DNA from: Verrucomicrobiota bacterium
GTDB lineage: Bacteria; Verrucomicrobiota; Verrucomicrobiia; Verrucomicrobiales; DEV007
DNA length: 34,424 nucleotides
Direction of reading: 5' to 3'
Assembly (NCBI GenBank): GCA_018970725.1
Contig: JAGWVU010000048.1
Location: 1 to 34,424, forward strand
Of the stretch, positions 14,930 through 24,723 are shown piece by piece; the stretch's first letter is position 1; each line of letters opens with the position of its first letter. The notes beneath the pieces were generated by a model, which was given only the letters and a program-made list of their open reading frames with translations, ran no database searches and was not told where the DNA came from. The translations under genes were made by a program, and so were the position numbers.

Positions 14930-17479
14930 TTACGAATCGGCCCGGACCGCGGCGTTCACCGGCAGGAGAGAAGCTTTCCATGCCGGATAGATCGCCGCGG
15001 ACACGGCCACAGGGATGACCCAGAACGGCGTCCCCAAAATCTCGGCCCAAGGCAGGCGCAGCTCGATCGTCCAGCCGAAGAACGCCAAATTCACCACCCG
15101 GATCAGGATCCAGGACATCCCGAGCCCGCACCCCATCCCGATCAGGCTCCCCGCCAATCCGATGATCCCGGCTTCGTGCCAATAAAGACGCTGCACCTGC
15201 ATCTGGCTCGCCCCGGTCGCCCGCAGAATTCCGGTTTCCCGGGTCCGTTCCATCACCAGAATGGTCAGCGCCAGACTCACCCCGAGAATGGCCACCACGA
15301 CCGCGATGGTGCGGAGGATGTAGGTCACCGCGAACGTCTGGTCGAAGACATCGAACACCCGTTTCCGCAGATCCGCATTGCTCAACCACGCCAACCGGTG
15401 GTCCCTTCCGGTCGCCTCCCGGACCGCCCCCGGGTCCGCGCCGCGCCGCAGCGTCACCGCCACGGAATGCAGACGTTGATCCCCCTGCCACCAGGACTCA
15501 AAGGCGGCGGCGGGGACCACCAGTTTCCCCCGGTCGTCACTGTAGTCGTGATAAATCCCCACCACCGTCAAGGCGATCTCCCCGGACGGCGTCGGGAGGT
15601 TCAGTTTGTCTCCCTCCGCCAATCCGAGCCGGCGCGCCAAAGGTTCCGTGGCAAACGCCGCGCCCGGACGCAACCAAGCCCGGAGCTTTTCCTCGCGCCT
15701 CCCGCTGGTGAAACGAAGCTCCCCGGCGCCGGGATTCCCCACCGCCGCGAGCAGGAAGGGCGGCTTGCCGGGAAGGCTGAGCGGCACCTGGCGGTAGGTC
15801 TCCACCGCCTCGACTCCGGGATGCGACCTCAGCGCCTCGACAAACTCCCCGGGGAGAAAATCCTGGAACCCGGTCACCTCGTTCGAGGCCGGGGTGACAT
15901 ACAGGTCCGCTTTCATCGATTGCGCCACCCACGCGGCCACCGTCGCCCGGAAGGAGGAGACCATTACGGAAACGCCAATCGTCATCGCCAGCGCCGTCAT
16001 CAAGGCCGCCACCGTCACCGCGGACCGGTTCCACGAGCGCTCGAAGTTCTCCACCGCGACCCGGGCGAGGACGTTCCCGGGAAGGAACCGCAGAAGATGC
16101 CGCAACGAGGCGGCGATGAGGCAACTCAAAAACGGAGTGGCCAGGGCAAAGCCGGACACCAGGAAAAAGCAGGCGGCAAAACTCCACCAAGCAGGGCCCG
16201 CGGCCAAGGCCAGCCAGGAGGATCCGGCGCTCAAGGCCAGAAGAACCAAGCCCGCCATCAGCCACTGGCGCACCGGCCCGCGGCCGTCGGTGGCGACACG
16301 GTGAGGCCGCAGCGCTTCCAAGGGCGTGAGCCGGGCCGCCTCCCGGGCCGGCAACCAAGCCCCGGCCAAACTCGAGCCCAGTCCGTAAAGCGCGGCCACC
16401 AGCAAATGCCCCGGTGGAACCGCCGCGCGAGCCACATCGATGAGCACGTAATGGGACGAGATCGTCTCGGAAACCGAACCCGCCAGGGCCTGAGCCAAGA
16501 GCGCCCCGGTCGGCAGGCCGAGGAGAACGCCCGGCACGCCGAGCAGCAGCCCCTCCCCAAGAAAAAGGGTGAAGATCTGTCCGCGGCTCGCTCCATTGGC
16601 CCGCAAGATGCCGATCTCGCGCCGCCTCCGGACCACGGAGGCCGACACCGTGTTGTAAATCAGAAAAACGCCGACCAACGCCGAAACCATGCTCAAGGCG
16701 GTGAGATTCAACTGGAAGCCATCGAGCATCCGCTGCACTTGCAGGCTGCGGGTCCGCGGAGCCTCGACCACGTGGGATTCACCCAACCGGGCCCCTAGGG
16801 CGGCCGCCAGCGCCCCCGCCCCGCCCGGATCCACGAGCCGGAGCTGGATCGAAGTCAATCCCCCGGTGCCGAGGAACTCGCGGGCCCAACCCACATCCAT
16901 CACCGCCAGGGATGGGGCGGCATCCTGACCCAGCGAACGCACCGGGAGGATCCCGGCGACGGTCAACTCGTCCCGGCGGCCGTCCTTTTCCACCGTCAAC
17001 CGATCCCCCGTCTTGATTCCGTGCCCGGACGCGAAACGTTCATGCAACAAAATCCGGCCCGGTCGCCCCAGCCAAGCCTCCAGATCAAAGCCCGCCACCG
17101 CAGTGACCTGATCCCCAAGGGAGGCGAAGGGCGCGCTGGTGAACAGATCGACGCCGACCACGTGGAGGTAAGAGCCGGGCAAGCCGGGCAGCGTGAGGTA
17201 ACCCTCCACCACCGGCGTGGCCGCCTCGACTCCCGGAAACCGGCGGACCTCGGGGAAGCGCTCCTCCGCCACCGGCAGCCCCTGCCCCCGCACCTCGAGA
17301 TGACTGCGGCCCGTCGTCAGATCCAACCCGCTGCGGAAGGAACGGGTGGCGCTGACGTTGGCGGATTGAATGGCCACATAGACCGCCACGCCGATGGCCA
17401 CACTGGCCACGTCGAGCAGGGCAATGACCCGATGCCGCGCGAGGTAGCGCAAAATCAGTTCATGGAGCAAGCGGATCAT
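14930..17479 (-). CDS. ABC transporter permease, FtsX/MacB-like, double FtsX domain
   Basis: An 849-aa inner-membrane protein. The start MIRLLHELILRYLARHR (17479) is chosen over the open frame reaching 17632, because it gives the usual cytoplasmic lead into the first helix. A periplasmic MacB-type domain follows. The first FtsX domain carries SALVGVFLIYNTVSAS and REIGILRANGASRGQ; a second periplasmic domain and a second FtsX domain have GVSLALTILVMERTRETGILRATGAS. Permeases with this layout move lipoproteins, lipids or drugs from the inner membrane with a LolD-like ATPase. No ATPase gene is adjacent on either side, so its partner must be encoded elsewhere. It diverges from the giant gene at 17655. 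Confidence 0.92.
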   Translation of the reverse strand: MIRLLHELILRYLARHRVIALLDVASVAIGVAVYVAIQSANVSATRSFRSGLDLTTGRSHLEVRGQGLPVAEERFPEVRRFPGVEAATPVVEGYLTLPGLPGSYLHVVGVDLFTSAPFASLGDQVTAVAGFDLEAWLGRPGRILLHERFASGHGIKTGDRLTVEKDGRRDELTVAGILPVRSLGQDAAPSLAVMDVGWAREFLGTGGLTSIQLRLVDPGGAGALAAALGARLGESHVVEAPRTRSLQVQRMLDGFQLNLTALSMVSALVGVFLIYNTVSASVVRRRREIGILRANGASRGQIFTLFLGEGLLLGVPGVLLGLPTGALLAQALAGSVSETISSHYVLIDVARAAVPPGHLLVAALYGLGSSLAGAWLPAREAARLTPLEALRPHRVATDGRGPVRQWLMAGLVLLALSAGSSWLALAAGPAWWSFAACFFLVSGFALATPFLSCLIAASLRHLLRFLPGNVLARVAVENFERSWNRSAVTVAALMTALAMTIGVSVMVSSFRATVAAWVAQSMKADLYVTPASNEVTGFQDFLPGEFVEALRSHPGVEAVETYRQVPLSLPGKPPFLLAAVGNPGAGELRFTSGRREEKLRAWLRPGAAFATEPLARRLGLAEGDKLNLPTPSGEIALTVVGIYHDYSDDRGKLVVPAAAFESWWQGDQRLHSVAVTLRRGADPGAVREATGRDHRLAWLSNADLRKRVFDVFDQTFAVTYILRTIAVVVAILGVSLALTILVMERTRETGILRATGASQMQVQRLYWHEAGIIGLAGSLIGMGCGLGMSWILIRVVNLAFFGWTIELRLPWAEILGTPFWVIPVAVSAAIYPAWKASLLPVNAAVRADS

Positions 17480-17654
17480 TGGAGGAAAACGACCGAAACG
17501 ATACGAAAGGGATGGGCGGGCGGGCGGTCCATGACGAACGAATCCCTCCGAATCTTCCCCGGCGCGGGTCCGGGAATGTGACGGATCATTCACGGTGAAG
17601 CCGATGCAAAGCCGCGAACCTTGATCAAGCATTGGGGTTTTCGCGCCTCAACCC

Positions 17655-20600
17655 ATGAATTCACCCCGTCCGCTCGCGCCTCTCGCTCTCTTTTTCAACC
17701 TCGCCGCCATCGCATCCCTGCAGGCGCAGACGGAGACGGTTGCCTATTGGAACTTCAACAGTTTATCCATCGCTACGGCTTCGGCTCCAGGAAGCGGCGG
17801 GGTGCCGACCTCCATCGCCGCGAACCAAGGGAACGGAACGCTATCCTTAACTGGTTGGACGGGTCTGGTCGATGATTTTGGCGGCTCCACGACCAACGCC
17901 ATCGGTCTCGACACCGCGGGAGCCTCTTTGAGCTTGGTCTCGAACGCCGGAAACGGCACCTACATCGAGCTGCAATTGAATCTTGCGGATTATGCCGACC
18001 CGATTGTCACCTTCGCCACGCGGGGAACGACCACCGGCTTCCCCACCGGATCTTGGTCATACAGTGTGGGCAATGGATCTTTCACCACCTTGGCCGGGGT
18101 GAACACCGCGACGACCAGCACTACATTCGCTCTGGCCACGGTCGATTTGAGTTCAATCGATGCCCTCGATGGCCAAGCCAATGTGCGGCTCCGCTACACG
18201 TTGAGCGGGGCCACGAACACGACGGGTAACAACCGGATCGATAACTTGAAGATTGTTGCCACCGTGACCCGCGATACCGCCGCACCGCTGGCCACAGCGT
18301 TCGCACCGCTGGACAACGCCACGAACGTCCCCGTGACCACAACGCCAACCGTCACCTTCAACGAGTCCGTGCAAAAGGGCACCGGCAACATCGTCATCAA
18401 GCGCAGCAGCGACAACTCCACGCTGGAGACGATCGCCGTTTCCTCCGCTCAAGTCACGATCAACGGCAGTTTGGTGACGATTACGCCAGGCGCGAACCTT
18501 GCGAGTTCCACCGGCTACTACATTGAAATCCCCGCCGGAGCGATCAAGGATTTGGCCGGGAACGTTTACGCCGGACTCAGTGCTGCGACCGCCTGGAATT
18601 TCACGACGAGTGCCCCCGCCGTGCTGCCCACCGCCACGGAGACGTTTGTCAACGGTTGGAAAGTGGGACCCACCGGCGCATCCATCGTGGCGGATTATTA
18701 CGCGGAGGGGAACGGTCAGGCGAACTTCGCCCGGTTCGATGTGGGCGTGTTCAACTTCACCAGGCTCGATTTCGGATTGTCCGGAGCCTCCCAGATCACC
18801 GGCGTGACCACCGCCGAATTCACCCTGCGACAAAATTTCCGTTCCTTCACTACCGGAACGCAATTCGAGTTTTTCCTGACGACGGATGGACCAACTGGAA
18901 AAACCTTTAACCCAGCGATTGCCAACGGGATTGATCCGTCCCAGTTCACTAACGCGCCCGTCTCCCTCGGCCAGTTCAGCTACACTCCCACGACGGTCGA
19001 TCCGACCTTCAACACGTTCACTCTCAGCCTGAGTCCGACCGCAAGCGCCACCTTGGCGGCTCGCATCAACACCGGTGAGGATTTCAGCATCATCCTCGCT
19101 GCGGTGAACGCACCAGACGCGATCACCTTTTCGGGTAAAGGCAACACCTTTGACCCGGGTGATCCCGCACTCAAGCTCACTGTCACCGAGACCACCGGGG
19201 TGGACGTGACCCCACCCACCGTCGTCTTCTTCACTCCGGCCGACGGAAGCGGCGGTCTGCCCATCGCTTCCAATCTCCGGGTCAACTTCAATGAAATCAT
19301 CCGCAAAGGTGCCTCCGGCACCATCACCATCTTGCGCAGCGCCGACAACTCCGTTTTCGAAACCATCCCGGTCACCAGTTCCCAGATCACCACCAATCTC
19401 GGCACCGTGACCATCGATCCGGCAAACTCCCTCGAGTCCGCCACCGGCTATTATGTCCAGATCAGCCCGGGAGCGATCGAAGATGCAAGCGGCAATGCCT
19501 TCGCCGGAATCAGCGATTCCACCACCTGGAATTTCAACACCGCACAACCGCCGATCACCAATCTCGGACCCTTCCTCGCCTCACAGAATGCCCCGGGCGG
19601 CACGGTCGTCGGACAGCTCAACAGCAACATCAACGGCAAGGAAGGGATCAGGTATTCCCTGCTCGGGGGCAGCGGCGGCACCACCATGATGAAGGCGGTT
19701 CCCGGCAGCGGTTACCTGGTGACGCCGATTTTCACCATTGGCGATACCATCAACTCGACCACCGGAGCGCTCAACCCGACCTCCGCCGGAAGCTTCTCAC
19801 CCGTCGGCACGCTGGATGGGATCGGAGCCTTCTCGCTCAATGCGAACACGGTGCGGGTCTTCACGAACCATGAAATCGAGCTGCCCGCCACCGGCGCCAG
19901 CGGGTATCCCTACACCTTGGCCAATGGAACGGTGATTTCAAAAGGAGGTTCCCGGATCAGCTATTGGGATATCGATAAGGCGACTCGCCGGGTCATCGAC
20001 GGAGGCCTGGCGATTGCCCGGATCTATGATCGCACCGGCACCGTGGTGACCAACTCCAGCCAGCTCGACCAAGGTGGTTTGGACCGGACTTGCTCGGCCT
20101 CTCTTTTTGAAGCCAATCTTTGGGGAGCCGGGCGCGGCCTGGCCGACCGGATCTACATCATGGGCGAGGAAACCTCCACCCCGTTCGGCCATCCCCATGG
20201 CGGGACCATGTGGGCGCTGGATCCTTCCAATGGAGATTTCTGGGCCCTGCCGGATTTTGGCCGTGGTTCCTGGGAAAACGCCGCGCTGGTCGATACTGGA
20301 ACCACCACCCATGTCGCCTTCCTGCTCGGAGATGACGCTCCGGCCCGCCCCCAGTATCTCTATGTAGGGCAGAAGAGCAGTGCCGCCGGAGCCAACTTCG
20401 TGGAGCGCAACGGTCTGAAAGGGGGCCAGTTGTATGTGTGGAAAACGACGAATGGTCAAACCACGCCACAGCAGTTCAACGGAACGGGGGCAAGCCGGGC
20501 GGGCACCTGGGTCGCCATCAACGCCCGTGACGCCTCCAAAGCAGGAACAACCGGCTACGACGCACAGGGCTACAAAAACGACTCCACCCTCGGCAGTGAA

Positions 20601-23600
20601 GCCGCTGCCGCGGGTGCGTTCCTCTTCTCCCGTCTCGAAGACGTGTCCACCAGTCCCACGGACGGCAGCATCGTCGCCTTCACTTCCACCGGCCGGGGCA
20701 GTGTCTATCCGCTGGATAACTGGGGGGATACCAACATCATCGACATCGATTTCAACGCCAGCGCCGTCCCCACCGCAGGAACCGTCCGGATCCTCTACGA
20801 CAGCGATGACGCCGGGGGCGGTCAGTTCATGACGCCTGAGGAAGGCTTGCGCTGCCCGGATAACTTGGATTGGGCGGACGACGGATTCATCTATGTCCAG
20901 GAAGACCAAGCCAACCAGACTGGAAACTTCGGCGCCGCCGGATTTGAGACCTCCATCTGGAAACTGAACGCCACCACGGGAGCGGCGCTGCGATTGACGG
21001 AGACAGATCGTTCCACCGTGCTCCCGCTCGGCTCCACGGACACCAATCCGAGCGATGTGGGGAACTGGGAGTCCTCGGGGATTCTCGATGTCTCCTCACT
21101 CTTCGGCGAAGCTCCGGGCGAACTCTTCCTCTTTGACTTGCAAGCTCACAGCGTGAACAACGGCCTGATTGCCACCAAGCAACTTTACGAAGGCGGGCAA
21201 CTCTGCTTCCTGGAGAAAGGAATCGAGAAGGGGGCGTTCAAGGTGAACCCGAACACCGGCGTCATCACCATCGCGAATCCCGACGCCATTGATCTGGCCT
21301 CGCAGGCCGCGTATCAACTGCGCCTGCAGGCGTTCGATGGGACCAACCACACCTTGAACCAAGTCACGGTCAACATCACCAACACGGCGGTCGCCACCTC
21401 CAACAGCTTCAAGGCCGCCACCTACAACATCAGCCACTACCGGAATGGTGCCGGAGTGCTTATCACGGATCTCGGCACCGTCACGAACACGCAGAGTCAA
21501 AACATCGCCCGGGTGATCCAGCGGAACAACCCTGACATCATCCTGCTCAATGAGTTCGATTATGATGAAGACGGCCGTGCCCTGCAGCGGTTTCAGGACA
21601 ACTACCTGGAGGTTGGTCAAAGCGGCGAATCCCCGGTCTATTATCCCTACGCCTTCATCGCACCATCCAACACCGGCGTCCACTCCGGGTATGACCTGGA
21701 TAACAACCGTGGGGTCGTCTCCACGCCGGGCGCTGGAAATGGCTACGGAGAAGACGCGTTTGGGTTCGGAGATTACCCGGGCATGTATGGATTCGTGGTG
21801 CTTTCAAAACATCCAATTGATCGGACCAACATCCGCACGTTCCAGAAGTTCCTCTGGAAGGACATGCCCGGCGCCATGCTGCCCGATGATCCCGACATTG
21901 CCGGCACGGGCGACTGGTATAGCCCCGCGGAATTGAACGTCTTCCGGCTCTCCTCCAAGAACCACGCGGACATACCGGTCTTGGTCAATGGGACCCCGGT
22001 GCATATCCTGGCCAGTCACCCCACGCCCCCGGTGTTCGATACGGGAGCTCCCTGGAAGGCCGGGGTGGATCACAACGGCCGCCGCAACAGCGATGAGATC
22101 CGCTTTTGGTCAGATTACGTGAATCCGGCCGCCTCCTCCTATATTTACGACGATAAACAAACCTTCGCGACACGGACGGGCGGTTTGCCGGCAAACACCC
22201 GCTTCCTGATTATGGGGGATCTCAACGCGGACAACAATGAAGGCGACAGCACCGATCCTGCCATCAAACAAATCATCGGTGGCGTCGCCACGGTCGGCGG
22301 AGCCACCATTTCCCCCAACGCCTTCGTCAACTCCACGTTCGTGCCCGGGGCCGGCGCCGGACCGCAACCGGATGACACCGCCGGATTCGGTGGTGGTGTC
22401 CGTGTGGATTACGTCTTGCCCTCGGCGTTTGGCATGACGGTCGATAGCGGGGCGGTTTATTGGCCGGGGGCCGGGGATCCCATGGCCGGGGCCATCACCG
22501 CGACGGACCACCATATGGTCTATCTCAACCTGACCCTGACTGGCGTCACGCCTCCTCCAAACACAACCCTGGTTAACTACTACGCATCCGCTGCCGGATT
22601 GACGGGGGCCGCCTTGCAAACCGCGCTGCACAACATCATCGATGATCACACGGTGATTGATTACAACACCGCCGCCAGTGTGATGCGGGTCATCGACGAA
22701 GCCCCTGGCGACAGCAACTCCATCCGGTTGCTCTACTCCAACGCGAACCTGCCAAAGCTCTCCACGCAGTGGAACCGCGAGCACGTTTGGCCCAGATCCG
22801 ACGGTGTGGATCAGGACGGCCCGGATTTCTCCGACCTGCACCACCTCTTCCCTTCGGAATCGAGCGTGAACAGCGTGCGCTCCGCCTTACCCTTTGACAA
22901 GAGCACGAGCAACGTGCAAAGCAGCCCGTTTGCTCCGGAATCCTTTGCGGACAACAATTCTTTCGAGCCGCACGATCGGGACAAAGGAGTCGTGGCCCGG
23001 GCCCTCCTCTACATGATGGTGCGTTATGATGGATCTGATCCGCTGACCAGTGACTTGATCTTGGCGGACAACACCTCGCCCACGGGCACTCACGGAGTCC
23101 TCAGCACGCTGCTGGCCTGGCACCGCGCTTTCCCGCCATCCGATTTCGAGCGCCAGCGCAACGACGCAATTTATAGCGGGGCCCAGGTCAGCGGGGTGAC
23201 CTACGCCCAGGGCAACCGCAATCCATTCATCGACTTCCCGCAGTTTGCCGACGGGATTTTCGTGGCCAGCACCGCGCAATCCTTCAGCAAGTGGCAGCTC
23301 GAGAATTTCACGATCGCCCAACTGCTCAACAGCGCGGTCTCCGGAGCCAACGTCGATGCCGACGGCGATGGCCGGACGAATTATGCGGAATACCTCACGG
23401 GCGGCGATCCCAACTCCGGGATCGATCCGTTGCTCACCATCACCCGCAGCGGAAGCAACGTGATCCTCTCTTTCCTGCGTCCCAAGGGCATCACCGAACA
23501 AACGGTGGTGCAAAGCTCCGCCACTTTGGGTTCCGCCAGTTGGCAGACCGTGACCAACTGGCAGGCTTCCGCTTCCTACATTGACCTGACGGACTACGAA

Positions 23601-23660
23601 CAGGTCAATGTCACCCTCCCCGCCTCCAGCGCGATGTTTTGGCGCGTGATCTTTCAGTGA
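17655..23660 (+). CDS. Giant secreted phosphohydrolase: PhoX-like + EEP nuclease + endonuclease I
   Basis: A 2001-aa exported protein. A signal peptide (cleavage near residue 24, LQA/QTE) is followed by a beta-rich domain (27-205), an SbsA-type Ig (208-318), a beta domain (324-515) and a second SbsA-type Ig (517-631). The PhoX/DUF839-like region (about 635-1190) has TNHE, Cys813 in DRTCSA, and GEE at 837-839. After a cadherin-like piece comes an endonuclease/exonuclease/phosphatase domain (1251-1632) with TYNIS, LLNE, GDLNAD (1521-1526) and TDHH. Endonuclease I (1638-1870) has NREHVWPRS (1707-1715) and DLHHLFPS. The tail holds a calcium-loop DADGDGRTNYAE (1901-1912) and a beta domain, perhaps for sorting. 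All catalytic motifs seem intact. Breaking down extracellular DNA and releasing phosphate is the inferred job. Confidence 0.93.
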   Translation: MNSPRPLAPLALFFNLAAIASLQAQTETVAYWNFNSLSIATASAPGSGGVPTSIAANQGNGTLSLTGWTGLVDDFGGSTTNAIGLDTAGASLSLVSNAGNGTYIELQLNLADYADPIVTFATRGTTTGFPTGSWSYSVGNGSFTTLAGVNTATTSTTFALATVDLSSIDALDGQANVRLRYTLSGATNTTGNNRIDNLKIVATVTRDTAAPLATAFAPLDNATNVPVTTTPTVTFNESVQKGTGNIVIKRSSDNSTLETIAVSSAQVTINGSLVTITPGANLASSTGYYIEIPAGAIKDLAGNVYAGLSAATAWNFTTSAPAVLPTATETFVNGWKVGPTGASIVADYYAEGNGQANFARFDVGVFNFTRLDFGLSGASQITGVTTAEFTLRQNFRSFTTGTQFEFFLTTDGPTGKTFNPAIANGIDPSQFTNAPVSLGQFSYTPTTVDPTFNTFTLSLSPTASATLAARINTGEDFSIILAAVNAPDAITFSGKGNTFDPGDPALKLTVTETTGVDVTPPTVVFFTPADGSGGLPIASNLRVNFNEIIRKGASGTITILRSADNSVFETIPVTSSQITTNLGTVTIDPANSLESATGYYVQISPGAIEDASGNAFAGISDSTTWNFNTAQPPITNLGPFLASQNAPGGTVVGQLNSNINGKEGIRYSLLGGSGGTTMMKAVPGSGYLVTPIFTIGDTINSTTGALNPTSAGSFSPVGTLDGIGAFSLNANTVRVFTNHEIELPATGASGYPYTLANGTVISKGGSRISYWDIDKATRRVIDGGLAIARIYDRTGTVVTNSSQLDQGGLDRTCSASLFEANLWGAGRGLADRIYIMGEETSTPFGHPHGGTMWALDPSNGDFWALPDFGRGSWENAALVDTGTTTHVAFLLGDDAPARPQYLYVGQKSSAAGANFVERNGLKGGQLYVWKTTNGQTTPQQFNGTGASRAGTWVAINARDASKAGTTGYDAQGYKNDSTLGSEAAAAGAFLFSRLEDVSTSPTDGSIVAFTSTGRGSVYPLDNWGDTNIIDIDFNASAVPTAGTVRILYDSDDAGGGQFMTPEEGLRCPDNLDWADDGFIYVQEDQANQTGNFGAAGFETSIWKLNATTGAALRLTETDRSTVLPLGSTDTNPSDVGNWESSGILDVSSLFGEAPGELFLFDLQAHSVNNGLIATKQLYEGGQLCFLEKGIEKGAFKVNPNTGVITIANPDAIDLASQAAYQLRLQAFDGTNHTLNQVTVNITNTAVATSNSFKAATYNISHYRNGAGVLITDLGTVTNTQSQNIARVIQRNNPDIILLNEFDYDEDGRALQRFQDNYLEVGQSGESPVYYPYAFIAPSNTGVHSGYDLDNNRGVVSTPGAGNGYGEDAFGFGDYPGMYGFVVLSKHPIDRTNIRTFQKFLWKDMPGAMLPDDPDIAGTGDWYSPAELNVFRLSSKNHADIPVLVNGTPVHILASHPTPPVFDTGAPWKAGVDHNGRRNSDEIRFWSDYVNPAASSYIYDDKQTFATRTGGLPANTRFLIMGDLNADNNEGDSTDPAIKQIIGGVATVGGATISPNAFVNSTFVPGAGAGPQPDDTAGFGGGVRVDYVLPSAFGMTVDSGAVYWPGAGDPMAGAITATDHHMVYLNLTLTGVTPPPNTTLVNYYASAAGLTGAALQTALHNIIDDHTVIDYNTAASVMRVIDEAPGDSNSIRLLYSNANLPKLSTQWNREHVWPRSDGVDQDGPDFSDLHHLFPSESSVNSVRSALPFDKSTSNVQSSPFAPESFADNNSFEPHDRDKGVVARALLYMMVRYDGSDPLTSDLILADNTSPTGTHGVLSTLLAWHRAFPPSDFERQRNDAIYSGAQVSGVTYAQGNRNPFIDFPQFADGIFVASTAQSFSKWQLENFTIAQLLNSAVSGANVDADGDGRTNYAEYLTGGDPNSGIDPLLTITRSGSNVILSFLRPKGITEQTVVQSSATLGSASWQTVTNWQASASYIDLTDYEQVNVTLPASSAMFWRVIFQ

Positions 23661-23662
23661 TC

Positions 23663-23699
23663 TCACCCATGTGCAGGAATGTCCGCCCTGCACGGGTGA
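23663..23699. terminator. Strong hairpin between convergent genes
   Basis: TCACCC (23663-23668) and GTGCAGG (23671-23677) pair with CCTGCAC (23687-23693) and GGGTGA (23694-23699), a 13-bp stem with one 2-nt bulge and a 9-nt loop. It begins 2 nt after the giant gene's stop and lies 34 nt beyond the stop of the opposing PDZ gene. No T-run follows, yet the position suits a bidirectional terminator or 3' end stabiliser. Confidence 0.6.
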
Positions 23700-23733
23700 A
23701 TTCGTTGGCCGAGGCCCGTCGTGGCAGCGCCCA

Positions 23734-24723
23734 TTACCGCGGCCTAGCCCACAGGGGCCGCTCTTCGATCACGTAATCGGCCACAACATAATGGATGCCG
23801 TCCCGGAGGAAATAGAGCTTCACGGGGTGATCGACGCCATACATGTAAAGCCACTTTTGAAAGTCGGCCACGCTGAGGATCCGGTTAAAGCCTAGTTGGA
23901 CCAGGATATCCCCTTCCCGGATGCCCATTTTTTGAGCGGGACTGTCTTCCCAGACATCCTCGATGGCCACGCCACCGTGATGCTTCTTCGCGGTGGGGAA
24001 AAACCGCTTTTCCGTGTCGCTCAGCGACCTGACGGAGAAGCCGGTCCAAGGTGACTTCAGGCTGCGCTTCGTCTTGAGGCTTTCGTAGATATTGAAACAG
24101 AGATTGATCGGCAGCAGGTGGGTTTCTCCCGTGTCTTCCGTGTGCCCTGGTTCCAAGGCCGGTTTGAAGCCGGTGCAAATCGCCGCCACGGCTCCGGACT
24201 CCGCGTAGAAAACCGGTCCACCGATGGAATCATCCGGAATGGTGATCCTGGCCCGGAACATCGTGGACGCCAGGCTATGCTGGTAGCATTGCTTCGTGTT
24301 CAGGGCGGTGATCTCGCCGTCGATGAAGCGGAGCGCGCCTTGATCCTCGCGAGCCACGGCTTGCAATTCGGCTCCGGGAACAGGGTCTTGGTTCACGGCG
24401 GCGGTGACGGGCGTGAACTCGGTGTCCGCTTGCAGTTTGAGAATCCCCAAGTTGAGGGTCGGCTCCACGCCAATGACTTCGGCGGCATAACTCTTGGTGC
24501 CGGATGCGGCCCGGATGCGATCCAGGAGCACTCCGGACGCGGGATCGATCAGATTCGTGTAGGTCGTGAGAACGAAGCCGTCTTTTTCCACGATGAAGCC
24601 CAGCCCGCGAGCCTCCAACGGTTCACGGATCCCGGCGGACAACCGGACAATTCCTCTGTCCGCCGTGTCCGCGGCGGGGAGGGCGGGAAGAAGGAGCAGA
24701 AGAAGCCAAAGCAAAGGTCTCAT
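23734..24723 (-). CDS. HtrA-like pseudoprotease with PDZ domain
   Basis: A 329-aa exported protein with signal peptide (PLLWLLLLLLPALPA, cleavage near 17-20). Residues 22-210 follow the trypsin-like HtrA fold (GLGFIVEKDGFVLTT), but the catalytic triad appears lost. The His position is Thr56, the Asp position Asn91 (NLGILKL), and the Ser position Ile167 (DSIGGPV). The C-terminal PDZ domain (about 250-310, AIEDVWEDSPAQKMGIREGDILVQLG) is well kept. It is therefore probably a periplasmic binding or scaffold protein, not a protease. ATG 24723 overlaps the cytochrome stop by 4 nt, so the two are translationally coupled; the open frame upstream to 25392 is not used. Confidence 0.88.
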   Translation of the reverse strand: MRPLLWLLLLLLPALPAADTADRGIVRLSAGIREPLEARGLGFIVEKDGFVLTTYTNLIDPASGVLLDRIRAASGTKSYAAEVIGVEPTLNLGILKLQADTEFTPVTAAVNQDPVPGAELQAVAREDQGALRFIDGEITALNTKQCYQHSLASTMFRARITIPDDSIGGPVFYAESGAVAAICTGFKPALEPGHTEDTGETHLLPINLCFNIYESLKTKRSLKSPWTGFSVRSLSDTEKRFFPTAKKHHGGVAIEDVWEDSPAQKMGIREGDILVQLGFNRILSVADFQKWLYMYGVDHPVKLYFLRDGIHYVVADYVIEERPLWARPR

